Origin: Candidatus Saccharimonadota bacterium
GTDB lineage: Bacteria; Patescibacteriota; Saccharimonadia; Saccharimonadales; Saccharimonadaceae
Assembly: GCA_900555425.1 (NCBI GenBank)
Contig: UNSM01000021.1
Coordinates: 1-11,278, forward strand
DNA length: 11,278 nucleotides
Direction: 5' to 3'
The translations under genes and the position numbers were made by a program. This document shows, piece by piece, positions 1 to 7,150 of the stretch. The notes under the pieces are model-generated. The model was not told the origin of the DNA. It saw nothing but the letters and a program-made list of their open reading frames with translations, and searched no databases. Each line of letters starts with the position of its first letter. Positions within the stretch are counted from its first letter, which is position 1.

Positions 1-2439
1 GTGTATGGATTTGTAAGTTTGGCAATTGAGCTGATTAAAAAATTGGAGCCGGATTATGTGGCGGTAGCTTGGGATAAACGAGGCACGAATATTCGCAAGC
101 GGCGGGAATTGTATCCAGAATATAAAGCTGGTCGCAAGCCAGCGCCAGATGACTTTTACCAGCAAATTCCGATTTTACACGAGTTGCTTGATGCGTTTGG
201 TTGGCCGCTTTATGAAATTGATGATTACGAGGCGGACGATATTATGGGCGCGTTTGCCAGACAAGCGGAATCTCGCGGAATTGAAACGTGCTTGATAACG
301 TCGGATTTGGACGCATTGCAATTGATATCACCAATGACCAAAGTTTACGCCATGAAAAATGGCCTAAGGAATATCGAGGAATTCACGTCGGAATATTTTG
401 AACAAAAATACGGAATTCGGACAGAACAATTCTTAGATTTGAAAGCGCTAAAGGGTGATTCTAGTGATAATTTGCCGGGAGTGCCGGGAATTGGTGAAAA
501 AACGGCGGTGAAATTATTGCAAGAATATGAAACTCTGGACGGAGTTTATGAACATCTGGACGAGCAAAAAGGCGCTTTGCGAACGAAGTTGGAAAATGGT
601 CGCGAGTCGGCATATCTAACCAAGCAAGTGGCGGAAATTTGGACGGACGCGCCGATTGAGCTGGACTGGGATGTGGCGGATGTTAATGATTGCAATTTTG
701 CGCGAGTAACGGAAATTCTGCAGAAGTTGGAGTTTAATTCGCTAATTGGACGATTGCCAAAAACAATGCAAATGGCGGAAAATGAGAAAAAAGAAGAACC
801 GAAGTTGGAGATTCCACGAATTGAAAAATTGCCCGATATGCCGATGTTTGAGGCGGAAAATATAATATATATCGATTCGTCGGAGTCTGACGTAATTTAC
901 ATAAGCTCAAATCCTGAGTCAGCGTGGACGGCGAAAATTGATGAAATTAGTCAATCTATGTGGCAATTATTGGCGCAGGGAATTGTGATTGCGGCGGATG
1001 TCAAACGGTTATATCACGCGTTGGATAATTATGGCGTGGCGGTGCGTTTTCACGAAGTTTGGGATATTGGGCAGGCGGCGTTTTTGATTGACCCGCTGAA
1101 GCGTGATCGTAGTTTGAATATGCTGTCTGGTGATTTTTCTGATGACAATTCCGCGCCTTATCAATTGGCTCGCTTGCATAAAATTTATCGTGAACAAAAA
1201 GTTTACATGTCGAACAATTCGCAAATCGCGCGTGTGGCTTACGAGTTTGATTTTCCAGTAATTTGGGCGCTATTCCAGATGGAAAAACGTGGGATGAAGT
1301 TGGATGATACGCTATTAAAACAGATGGGCGATGAGCTGGCGGCGGAAGTTGGTGAGCTTGAACAACAAATGTATTCCATGGCTGGATACGAGTTTAATGC
1401 GTCTAGTCCAGCGCAACTTTCTGAGGTTTTGTTTACCAAATTGCAATTACCAACTGCGGGCATAAAAAAGGGAAAAACTGGATATTCAACAGGTCAGAAA
1501 GAGTTGGATAAATTGCGCGGACAACATCCGATTATCGAGTTGATTGAGCGATATCGAGAATTGACCAAATTGATCAGCACGTACATTGAGGCGTTACCAA
1601 AATTGATGGCGATTGATGGGCGAATTCACACTACATTCAATCAGGATGTAACCAGCACGGGGCGACTGAGCAGCACGAACCCAAACTTGCAAAATATTCC
1701 GGTGCGGACTGAACTGGGCAGGAAAATTCGCCAGGCGTTTGTTCCGAGTGATGGTAAAGTTTTTGTCGGTGCGGATTATTCGCAATTTGAGCTGAGGCTG
1801 GCGGCTGTGCTGGCGGGCGATGAGAAGTTGATTGAAGACTTTAATAGCGATGTTGATATTCACGCAAAAACGGCGGCGGAAACATACGGAATATCGATTG
1901 ACGAAGTGAGCAAATCTCAGCGTCGAGCAGCGAAAGTGATCAATTTTGGTGTACTTTACGGAATGAGCCCGCACGGTTTGGCGGCGGCTACGGGAATGTC
2001 ATTTACAGAGGCGAAAAAGTTTATTGATCATTATTTTGAGGTGCGAAAGCCGATTCGTCAGTACTTGGATAAAATTCTAACTCAAGCGCGGGAACAGGGA
2101 TTTGTTGAAACGTATTTCGGCAGGCGACGACCAACGCCTGATGTAAAATCGAGCAATTTTATGGTGCGATCTTCGGCAGAAAGAGCTGCGATGAATATGC
2201 CAATTCAAGGCACGGAAGCGGATTTGATGAAATTGGCAATGATTCGATTGGAGGATAAATTGTCGGGCTTGGCTGATGCGATTTTACAGGTTCATGATTC
2301 GATTTTGGTGGAATGCAAACCTGAAGACGTCCAGAAAGTCAGCGAGATTATGAAAGCGGAAATGGAAGGCGTTTGTCTAGAATTGCCAATTAAGTTGAAG
2401 GTTGATGTTGGCACGGGCGCAAATTGGGGTGAAGTGTAG
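1..2439 (+). CDS. polA: DNA polymerase I, 5'-partial
   Basis: Family A DNA polymerase that fills gaps and removes primers in repair and lagging-strand synthesis. The window opens inside the gene: the first codons match the conserved stretch about 45 residues into PolA, so GTG at position 1 is an internal valine and not a start. Visible residues 1-260 are the 5'-3' exonuclease, with acidic cluster YEADD (76-80), DLD (102-104) and the helix-hairpin-helix region GDSSDNLPGVPGIG (152-165). Residues about 285-400 occupy the 3'-5' exonuclease position but lack its acidic residues, so proofreading is probably absent. The polymerase domain has motif A DYSQFELR (592-599), motif B with R641, K645, F649 and Y653, and motif C QVHDS (763-767), where the usual Glu after the catalytic Asp is Ser. 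The stop is TAG. Adding the missing start, length would be about 855 residues, normal for the family. Identification is secure. Confidence 0.97.
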   Translation: MYGFVSLAIELIKKLEPDYVAVAWDKRGTNIRKRRELYPEYKAGRKPAPDDFYQQIPILHELLDAFGWPLYEIDDYEADDIMGAFARQAESRGIETCLITSDLDALQLISPMTKVYAMKNGLRNIEEFTSEYFEQKYGIRTEQFLDLKALKGDSSDNLPGVPGIGEKTAVKLLQEYETLDGVYEHLDEQKGALRTKLENGRESAYLTKQVAEIWTDAPIELDWDVADVNDCNFARVTEILQKLEFNSLIGRLPKTMQMAENEKKEEPKLEIPRIEKLPDMPMFEAENIIYIDSSESDVIYISSNPESAWTAKIDEISQSMWQLLAQGIVIAADVKRLYHALDNYGVAVRFHEVWDIGQAAFLIDPLKRDRSLNMLSGDFSDDNSAPYQLARLHKIYREQKVYMSNNSQIARVAYEFDFPVIWALFQMEKRGMKLDDTLLKQMGDELAAEVGELEQQMYSMAGYEFNASSPAQLSEVLFTKLQLPTAGIKKGKTGYSTGQKELDKLRGQHPIIELIERYRELTKLISTYIEALPKLMAIDGRIHTTFNQDVTSTGRLSSTNPNLQNIPVRTELGRKIRQAFVPSDGKVFVGADYSQFELRLAAVLAGDEKLIEDFNSDVDIHAKTAAETYGISIDEVSKSQRRAAKVINFGVLYGMSPHGLAAATGMSFTEAKKFIDHYFEVRKPIRQYLDKILTQAREQGFVETYFGRRRPTPDVKSSNFMVRSSAERAAMNMPIQGTEADLMKLAMIRLEDKLSGLADAILQVHDSILVECKPEDVQKVSEIMKAEMEGVCLELPIKLKVDVGTGANWGEV

Positions 2440-2445
2440 AAAATA

Positions 2446-2454
2446 TGGTATAAT
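2446..2454 (+). promoter_or_regulatory. extended -10 promoter for the membrane-protein gene
   Basis: TGG followed by a perfect TATAAT (2449-2454) makes an extended -10 element just after the polA stop. Only six bases separate TATAAT from the ATG at 2461, so the expected transcription start falls on or beside that ATG and leaves no room for a ribosome binding site. The 12-mer TGGTATAATTAC (2446-2457) recurs exactly in front of rpsO. Inferred from sequence only; no clear -35 box was identified. Confidence 0.7.
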
Positions 2455-2460
2455 TACGCC

Positions 2461-3108
2461 ATGAAATACACTCAACGACGAAATTCATTTTCTCGATTTG
2501 TACCAATTTTGCTGGTTATTGTTATCACGGTTGTGGCGGTAGCAGCGGTTATTGCGATTGGTCGAGCATTATTTGGCAAAAACGATTCAGGTCAAACAAC
2601 GGATCAGAATGTTAACGTAGGGCAAGTTGCTTTGTTGTCGACGGACGTGGGAAGCGCGGTTCGATTGACAGTGCGCGGGCCAATTGTAGCGAACGAGAAT
2701 TTCCGTTCATATAGCATCACTATTTCGCCAGAATCTCGCGAAATGACGACGTACGAGGGATATTTGGATAAGCCGATTGCAGAGAAAAAATTGGACAATA
2801 ACAGCAGGGCTTATACGGAGTTGGTTTATGCGCTTGATAAGCGAAAAATGATGGACGGCACACCGCTAACTGAGCAGCAAAATGATTTGCGGGGAATTTG
2901 TGCTAGCGGTAAAATTTACAAATTCGAAACTTTGAAGGACAATTCCGTTGTGAAGAGTTTGTGGACGTCGGATTGTAGCGGCTCTAAGGGTTCGGCGCAA
3001 GCTAATGTAAACGAGATTTTGGATATGTTTTTGAAGCAAATTCCTGACGGCAAGAAAATGGCGGCTGGAATTGGCCTAAGTCAAGAAGAAGCTTTGTTTA
3101 AGCTGTAG
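2461..3108 (+). CDS. single-pass membrane protein of unknown function
   Basis: A 215-residue protein I do not recognise. The N-terminus is basic (two Arg at 6-7, Arg 12) and is followed by one strongly hydrophobic segment at about 13-33, rich in Val, Ile and Ala. This suggests a signal anchor with the short N-terminus inside and about 180 residues outside the cell. The external part is soluble and mixed in composition, with no repeats. It has two cysteines, C147 and C172, which could form a disulfide. There is no LPxTG-like sorting motif and no catalytic signature I can name. The gene lies between polA and mutM, and its stop is 10 bases before mutM, so the two are probably co-transcribed. It has its own extended -10 immediately upstream and no Shine-Dalgarno sequence, so translation is probably leaderless. 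A role in DNA repair cannot be claimed from position alone. Confidence 0.85.
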   Translation: MKYTQRRNSFSRFVPILLVIVITVVAVAAVIAIGRALFGKNDSGQTTDQNVNVGQVALLSTDVGSAVRLTVRGPIVANENFRSYSITISPESREMTTYEGYLDKPIAEKKLDNNSRAYTELVYALDKRKMMDGTPLTEQQNDLRGICASGKIYKFETLKDNSVVKSLWTSDCSGSKGSAQANVNEILDMFLKQIPDGKKMAAGIGLSQEEALFKL

Positions 3109-3118
3109 GACTCGCCGA

Positions 3119-3997
3119 ATGCCCGAGCTACCCGAAGTTGAGACAGTTCGTCGCGGTTTGGCTGATTTACTGCCAGGTCAGGCTGTTGTGCGAGCGACGG
3201 TATTTGATTCGCCAAAGAGTTTTCCGAATTCACCCACAGACGTTCAACAATTTTTATATGGTGCGCATGTAACGGCGGTGCGACGTCGTGCAAAAGTGCT
3301 GATGATTGATCTTGATACGCGTTATTCGCTGGTGATACATCTTAAGATGACTGGGCAATTGATTTTTCGTGGGGCTAATAGTTTTGCTGGCGGTCATCCG
3401 AATGATAGTTTGATTGGTGAATTGCCGGATAAGTCGACGCGTGTGCAAATTGATTTTACGGATGGTTCGCACTTATTTTTCAATGATCAGCGTAAGTTTG
3501 GCTGGATGAAATTGATGCCGACTGATGAGATAGAAAATTTGCCATTTATGCAGAAAGTTGGGCCGGAGCCGCTCGATAAAAAAACTGAGGCGGGTGACTT
3601 TATTAAGCGAATTCGTCGTCGGCAAAATTCGATGATAAAGCCGGCGTTTCTTGATCAGTCGGTGATCGCTGGAGTTGGTAATATTTATGCCGATGAAGCT
3701 CTGTGGGCTGCAAAAATTCACCCTCAAACGCGCGTTAGAAATGTTAGTGATGACCAATTGGAAGATTTGTTTAACGAGCTGCGCCAGATTTTGCAATTGA
3801 GTATTGATCAGGGCGGCTCGACGGATAAAAATTATGTTGACGCTGAAGGCAGGAAGGGCAATTATCTGTCGTTTGCGCACGTATTTCGCCGGGAAGGTCA
3901 GCCGTGCCATCGGCATCCTGATCAAGAGATTGTGAAGATGAAAGTTTCTGGACGCGGTACGCATATTTGTCCAGTTTGCCAAGTGGAGGCGAAGTGA
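3119..3997 (+). CDS. mutM: formamidopyrimidine-DNA glycosylase (Fpg/MutM)
   Basis: Bifunctional DNA glycosylase/AP lyase that removes 8-oxoguanine and ring-opened purines in base excision repair. The start is certain because the protein begins MPELPEVETVRRGL, where P2 is the nucleophile and E3 the catalytic acid after removal of Met1. The lysine in the RRRAKVL segment and the HLKMTGQ strand match the lesion-binding N-terminal domain. The helix-two-turn-helix is at the segment ending AGVGNIYADEALW. The C-terminal zinc finger is recognisable with GRGTH, but its ligands read C263, H266, C284, C287: the second cysteine of the usual four is histidine. Length 292 is slightly above the typical 270-280, owing to a small insertion after the HLKMTGQ strand. 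AGGA at 3107-3110, overlapping the previous stop, serves as ribosome binding site. The TGA stop overlaps the GTG start of holA. Confidence 0.97.
   Translation: MPELPEVETVRRGLADLLPGQAVVRATVFDSPKSFPNSPTDVQQFLYGAHVTAVRRRAKVLMIDLDTRYSLVIHLKMTGQLIFRGANSFAGGHPNDSLIGELPDKSTRVQIDFTDGSHLFFNDQRKFGWMKLMPTDEIENLPFMQKVGPEPLDKKTEAGDFIKRIRRRQNSMIKPAFLDQSVIAGVGNIYADEALWAAKIHPQTRVRNVSDDQLEDLFNELRQILQLSIDQGGSTDKNYVDAEGRKGNYLSFAHVFRREGQPCHRHPDQEIVKMKVSGRGTHICPVCQVEAK
3985..3989 (+). promoter_or_regulatory. ribosome binding site deciding the holA start
   Basis: GGAGG lies inside the last codons of mutM, four bases before GTG at 3994. This supports a GTG start overlapping the mutM TGA (GTGA) rather than the upstream in-frame TTG at 3967. 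The arrangement implies translational coupling of holA to mutM. Confidence 0.75.
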
Positions 3998-4896
3998 TTT
4001 ACCTTTTTTACGGCGAAAATGAATTCGAGAAACGGCAAGCAATTGCTAAGCTGATCGGCAGTGAAAAAGTGGCGCGACATGATGGCGAAGATTTGACGCT
4101 GGCTGGAATGCAGGAAATAGCAATTGGGCAGACGCTGTTTATGAACTCGTCGGTGTATTTGATTTCAAAACTAGGCGAAAATTCTGAGATTTGGTCGCAA
4201 CTTCCAGATATGAAGTTTGATGATGACAGGACGATTATTCTGGTGGAGGATAAAATCGATAAGCGAACGAAAACGTATAAGTGGCTGCAGAAAAATGCCA
4301 AAGTTCAGGAATTTTCACCGCTTAGTGATCGTCAAAAACCGCAGCTTTTAAAGTGGTGCGTGGCGGAGGCGAAGGTTCGCGGGTGTGAATTAACGAATCG
4401 TCAAGCAGAGATAATTGTTGATCGTTTGGGATTTGATCAGTTGCGGCTGAGCAACTTTTTGGATCAATTGGCGCTGGCGGAAAAAGTGACGGATGATTTA
4501 ATTGACAACTTCATACCTCTGGCTAGGACGGAGAATGTGTTTGATTTGTTTATTTCGGCGCTGGCGGGTGATTATGATAAGGTTCACGATATAATTAACT
4601 ATTTGGAGTCGGAAAGTGGCGTTGACGGCGCCTATCAGACAATGGGATTGCTTGCCTCGCAGGCAACTAACTTGACGGCGTTGGTTTTGGCTGACGGCGA
4701 CAGTAAGTTGGTGGCTTCGGATTTTTCAGCTAATCCGTATGTTTTACGAAAATTGGCGTCTTCAGCAAAAGGTGTCGATAAGAAAAAATTGAAGAAGATA
4801 AATGGCGCACTACTTCGGGCAGACTTGCAAATGAAAACAACTTCTGTAAATCCGTGGTTGCTTGTGGAGGCGGCGCTGGTTGGAATTGGAAAATAA
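3994..4896 (+). CDS. holA: DNA polymerase III delta subunit (clamp loader)
   Basis: Delta subunit of the clamp loader, which opens the beta sliding clamp for loading at primed sites. With the GTG start the protein is 300 residues, slightly short for the family (about 320-345). The N-terminus IYLFYGENEFEKRQAI is the typical opening strand and 'YG.DEF' signature of bacterial HolA. The central part (about 60-130) has the predicted Rossmann-like strands, including TIILVEDKIDKRTK. The segment near 140-210 is the lid region, with RLGFDQLRLSNFLDQLAL. The last 100 residues are the helical collar domain and end in a typical PWLLVEAALV helix. Delta lacks a Walker motif in this family and none is seen here. 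The gene overlaps mutM by four bases and is the last gene of its block, followed directly by a hairpin terminator. The family is divergent, but the N-terminal signature and overall pattern make the call firm. Confidence 0.93.
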   Translation: MIYLFYGENEFEKRQAIAKLIGSEKVARHDGEDLTLAGMQEIAIGQTLFMNSSVYLISKLGENSEIWSQLPDMKFDDDRTIILVEDKIDKRTKTYKWLQKNAKVQEFSPLSDRQKPQLLKWCVAEAKVRGCELTNRQAEIIVDRLGFDQLRLSNFLDQLALAEKVTDDLIDNFIPLARTENVFDLFISALAGDYDKVHDIINYLESESGVDGAYQTMGLLASQATNLTALVLADGDSKLVASDFSANPYVLRKLASSAKGVDKKKLKKINGALLRADLQMKTTSVNPWLLVEAALVGIGK

Positions 4897-4925
4897 AAAT
4901 ACCCCAGTTAATTCCGGGGTATTTT
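4896..4925. terminator. bidirectional terminator between holA and rpsT
   Basis: A perfect 10-bp inverted repeat pairs AAAATACCCC (4896-4905) with GGGGTATTTT (4916-4925) around a 10-base loop. The A-rich left arm and T-rich right arm give a U-tract on either strand, so it can end both holA (+) and rpsT (-), whose stops lie 0 and 18 bases away. Confidence 0.9.
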
Positions 4926-4942
4926 CTAGTAATCTTTATGGA

Positions 4943-5293
4943 TTATTTTTCAGCTTTTTTAGCAGCTGGCTTCTTTGCTGGAGCTTTTTTAGCGGCAGTT
5001 TTCTTAGCTGTTGCTGGCTTTGCAGCTGGTTTCTTGGCAGCCTCTAATGTAACGCCTGCTTTTTTAGCAATTTTGCTCAATGCGCTCTTTCGGCGAGCAG
5101 CAGTGTTTTTCTTAATCAAGCCTTTTTTAACAGCGGTGTCGATTTCGCTTTGTGCTGCAGCAAGAGTTTTTGCGCTTGGTTCTGCAGAGAAAGCTTTAAC
5201 AGCAGTCTTAATGTCTTTTTTAATGCTGATGTTTCGCTCGCGGCGCTTTAGGGTTTGTTTAGCACGCTTGATGGCGGATTTGATGATTGGCAT
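4943..5293 (-). CDS. rpsT: 30S ribosomal protein S20 with Lys/Ala-rich tail
   Basis: S20 binds 16S rRNA early in small-subunit assembly. The start MPIIKSAIKRAKQ is the family signature, and residues 1-82 match the usual three-helix S20 core with its basic first helix (KRRERN at 17-22, KKDIKTAVKAF at 25-35). The family is normally 85-90 residues, but this protein has 116. The extra C-terminus (about 84-116) consists almost only of Ala, Lys, Pro and Thr in AAKKP/PAKKA-like units, resembling the tails of histone H1 or mycobacterial HupB. The start is fixed by AAAGGAG six bases to a few bases upstream (5298-5304 on the complementary strand). It is a single-gene unit on the minus strand, transcribed towards holA and divergent from the gene at 5453. 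Assignment is secure; the role of the tail is unknown and is most simply extra RNA contact. Confidence 0.96.
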   Translation of the reverse strand: MPIIKSAIKRAKQTLKRRERNISIKKDIKTAVKAFSAEPSAKTLAAAQSEIDTAVKKGLIKKNTAARRKSALSKIAKKAGVTLEAAKKPAAKPATAKKTAAKKAPAKKPAAKKAEK

Positions 5294-5297
5294 GTTT

Positions 5298-5304
5298 CTC
5301 CTTT
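5298..5304 (-). promoter_or_regulatory. Shine-Dalgarno of rpsT
   Basis: Reads AAAGGAG on the minus strand, four bases before the ATG at 5293-5291. It is a strong match to the anti-Shine-Dalgarno and shows that SD-led initiation is used in this genome alongside the apparently leaderless genes. Confidence 0.85.
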
Positions 5305-5337
5305 ACCTCTATAGATTTGTATCGCTAATCAGGAAGA

Positions 5338-5366
5338 ATTATACAGAAAATAGCATAAATTGTAAA
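5338..5366 (-). promoter_or_regulatory. sigma70-type promoter for rpsT
   Basis: On the minus strand, -35 TTTACA (5366-5361) and -10 TATAAT (5343-5338) are separated by exactly 17 bases. Expected transcription starts near 5331 and gives a leader of about 38 nt carrying the AAAGGAG site. It is a near-consensus promoter, fitting for a ribosomal protein gene. Confidence 0.85.
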
Positions 5367-5381
5367 GAGGCGGCTTAGATA

Positions 5382-5411
5382 TTGACTTTATGGTGCTGCT
5401 TATGGTATAGT
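5382..5411 (+). promoter_or_regulatory. promoter for the DHH-like gene, truB operon
   Basis: TTGACT (5382-5387), an 18-base spacer, then TATAGT (5406-5411) preceded by TGG, an extended -10. Transcription would begin near 5418 and give a leader of about 35 nt. The -35 box lies only 15 bases from that of the divergent rpsT promoter. Confidence 0.8.
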
Positions 5412-5452
5412 GATGCCAAGCGTAATTACAAAAAACAAACATAGGAAAAATC

Positions 5453-7147
5453 ATGTCAAACGGATCAGCAAAGCAAAAAGTAATCCAGAGCATCAAGGAT
5501 GTAACTAATATTTTAGTGACGGTGAGTTCTAGCCCGTCAGTCGACGAATTGTCGGCAGCATTAGGATTGACGATTTTCCTCAATAAACTAGGGAAGCACG
5601 CTACGGCTGTGTTTAGTGGCGACATTCCGCCAGCAATTACGTTCTTGAATCCTGATAAGACGTTTGAGCAGACCGCAGATTCTTTACGTGATTTTATTAT
5701 TGCCTTGGATAAAGAGAAGGCTGATCATTTACGCTATAAAGTTGTTGATGACGCGGTGAAGATTTTTATTACGCCATATCGTACGACAATTACCGATAAA
5801 GACTTGGAGTTTTCACAGGGCGACTATAACGTTGAGCTAGTTTTGGCGCTAAATGTTGAAAATAGTGAAAGTATTGATACGGCCTTAACGGCTCACGGTA
5901 AGATTCTGCACGATGCTACGGTTGTGGCTATAACAGCGGGCGATGTAAAGAGTGGTCTGGGTTCTGTTGATTGGCACGAATCTAATGCTAGTGGTGTTAG
6001 TGAAATGGTTGTAGAATTGCTTGACGACCTGAAAACGCCGAAGGTAACTCTGGATGAGCAGATGGCGACAGCTTTGCTTACGGGAATTGTGGCGGTAACT
6101 GAGAGGTTCAGTAACGGCAATACGTCATCAAAGGTTATGACTACGGCCGCAGAACTTATGGCGGCTGGCGCAAATCAGCAATTGGTGGTTTCAAAGATTG
6201 CAGAGAGCGAAGTAGAGGACGAGCCGCAGAAGATTGAAAAGATCGAAGAAAAATCTCCAGAAAAAGAGGAAGTTTCAGAGGATAAAACTGAAGAAGCGGA
6301 GAAAGATGAGGAAACTGTACACGCGGACGGAACTTTGTCGATTAGTCACGAAAAGAAGGGCGATGTTGATGAAGTAGCTGAACAAACAGCGAAGGAAAAG
6401 CAAGAAGAGTCTGCTAGGATTGCTGAAGAGAAATTGGCTAAAATTGAGCCAATAAAGGAGGAGCCACAAGCCGAGGAAGAAAAGCCTAGTGAAAAAATAG
6501 TTTCAAAGGGTGAACTTTCTTTTGAGGAAACTCCGCTGATGGGTGGCACTCTGAACGCAACGACTACACAGGCTGCCGAGGATAAGATTAGGGAATTGGC
6601 TAGCGATCAAAATAAAACCATCTTAACGCACGGTAAATATGTGGGTGATAACACGCCGTCGTTTGGCGATACTCCGTTAAATGCGGCTATGGGCGCGTCT
6701 GATGAACCACCAAAGATTGATCCGTTTGCTACAACTAACGCCGCTGAGCAAAAATTGTCGACGATACCTGTTGCGCCGCAATCTGAAGAATCGATTATTT
6801 CGGCAATTACTAATGATACAAATCAATTGAATAATCCAGTAGCGCCAGCTCCGAGTCAGCCGATTGCGCCAATTGAGCCAGCAATAACAAATCCTGAAAA
6901 TAGCATTCCAGGCTTTGATTTACCAATGCCACCAGCAATGCCGGATTTCGGCGCTTTGCCGCCAATGCCGCCAGCGCCTACAGGTGTTGATGTAAATGGA
7001 TTGTCACAGATTGCACCGCTAGGAGTGGCTCCTGAGCCGGTAGCCGCTCCGCAAGCTCCAGCGCCTGCGCCGATCACCGCGATGCCAACTCAGCCAGCTC
7101 AAAACGCAGACTTCAATCCAGCGCAATTCCACATCCCAGGACAATAG
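5453..7147 (+). CDS. degenerate DHH-type phosphoesterase domain with long low-complexity tail
   Basis: A 564-residue protein in two parts. Residues about 15-250 follow the layout of the DHH domain of NrnA/RecJ-like phosphoesterases: an opening strand ILVTVSSSPSVDEL (20-33) where the family has T-H-x-x-P-D-x-D-A, the FLNKLGKHATAVFSGDIP segment, SVDWH (172-175+) in place of the DHH motif, and LLTGIVAVTERFSNGNTS near 210-225 where an Asp is normal. Several metal-binding residues are replaced (His to S25, Asp to S29, middle His to W174, Asp to V215), and the C-terminal DHHA1 domain is missing, so catalysis is doubtful. From about 250 the chain becomes highly charged and Glu/Lys-rich. Two similar segments follow (357-382 and 404-435: F-x-x-TPL then ATT..AAE.K), then a Pro/Ala-rich end (462-564). 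AGGA at 5443-5446 precedes the ATG. truB follows almost directly, so they share a transcript. DHH kinship is inferred from pattern alone. Confidence 0.7.
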   Translation: MSNGSAKQKVIQSIKDVTNILVTVSSSPSVDELSAALGLTIFLNKLGKHATAVFSGDIPPAITFLNPDKTFEQTADSLRDFIIALDKEKADHLRYKVVDDAVKIFITPYRTTITDKDLEFSQGDYNVELVLALNVENSESIDTALTAHGKILHDATVVAITAGDVKSGLGSVDWHESNASGVSEMVVELLDDLKTPKVTLDEQMATALLTGIVAVTERFSNGNTSSKVMTTAAELMAAGANQQLVVSKIAESEVEDEPQKIEKIEEKSPEKEEVSEDKTEEAEKDEETVHADGTLSISHEKKGDVDEVAEQTAKEKQEESARIAEEKLAKIEPIKEEPQAEEEKPSEKIVSKGELSFEETPLMGGTLNATTTQAAEDKIRELASDQNKTILTHGKYVGDNTPSFGDTPLNAAMGASDEPPKIDPFATTNAAEQKLSTIPVAPQSEESIISAITNDTNQLNNPVAPAPSQPIAPIEPAITNPENSIPGFDLPMPPAMPDFGALPPMPPAPTGVDVNGLSQIAPLGVAPEPVAAPQAPAPAPITAMPTQPAQNADFNPAQFHIPGQ

Positions 7148-7150
7148 TTG

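Noticed and set aside
1-3. GTG at position 1 as the polA start
   Set aside because: The first residues align to the interior of the 5' exonuclease domain; the conserved N-terminal strand with its Asp is missing because the window cuts the gene.
3967-3993. HolA start at TTG 3967
   Set aside because: The extra nine residues are not family-like, and GGAGG is placed for GTG 3994.
3995-3997. Possible use of TGA as a sense codon, as in some CPR phyla
   Set aside because: mutM ends properly at this TGA with the expected C-terminus, and no gene in the window needs TGA read-through.
4854-5378. Long plus-strand open frame encoding an Ala/Phe/Leu-rich, membrane-like sequence
   Set aside because: It is the antisense of rpsT; the hydrophobic look comes from reading the Lys/Ala codons backwards. 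rpsT has the promoter, ribosome site and family match.
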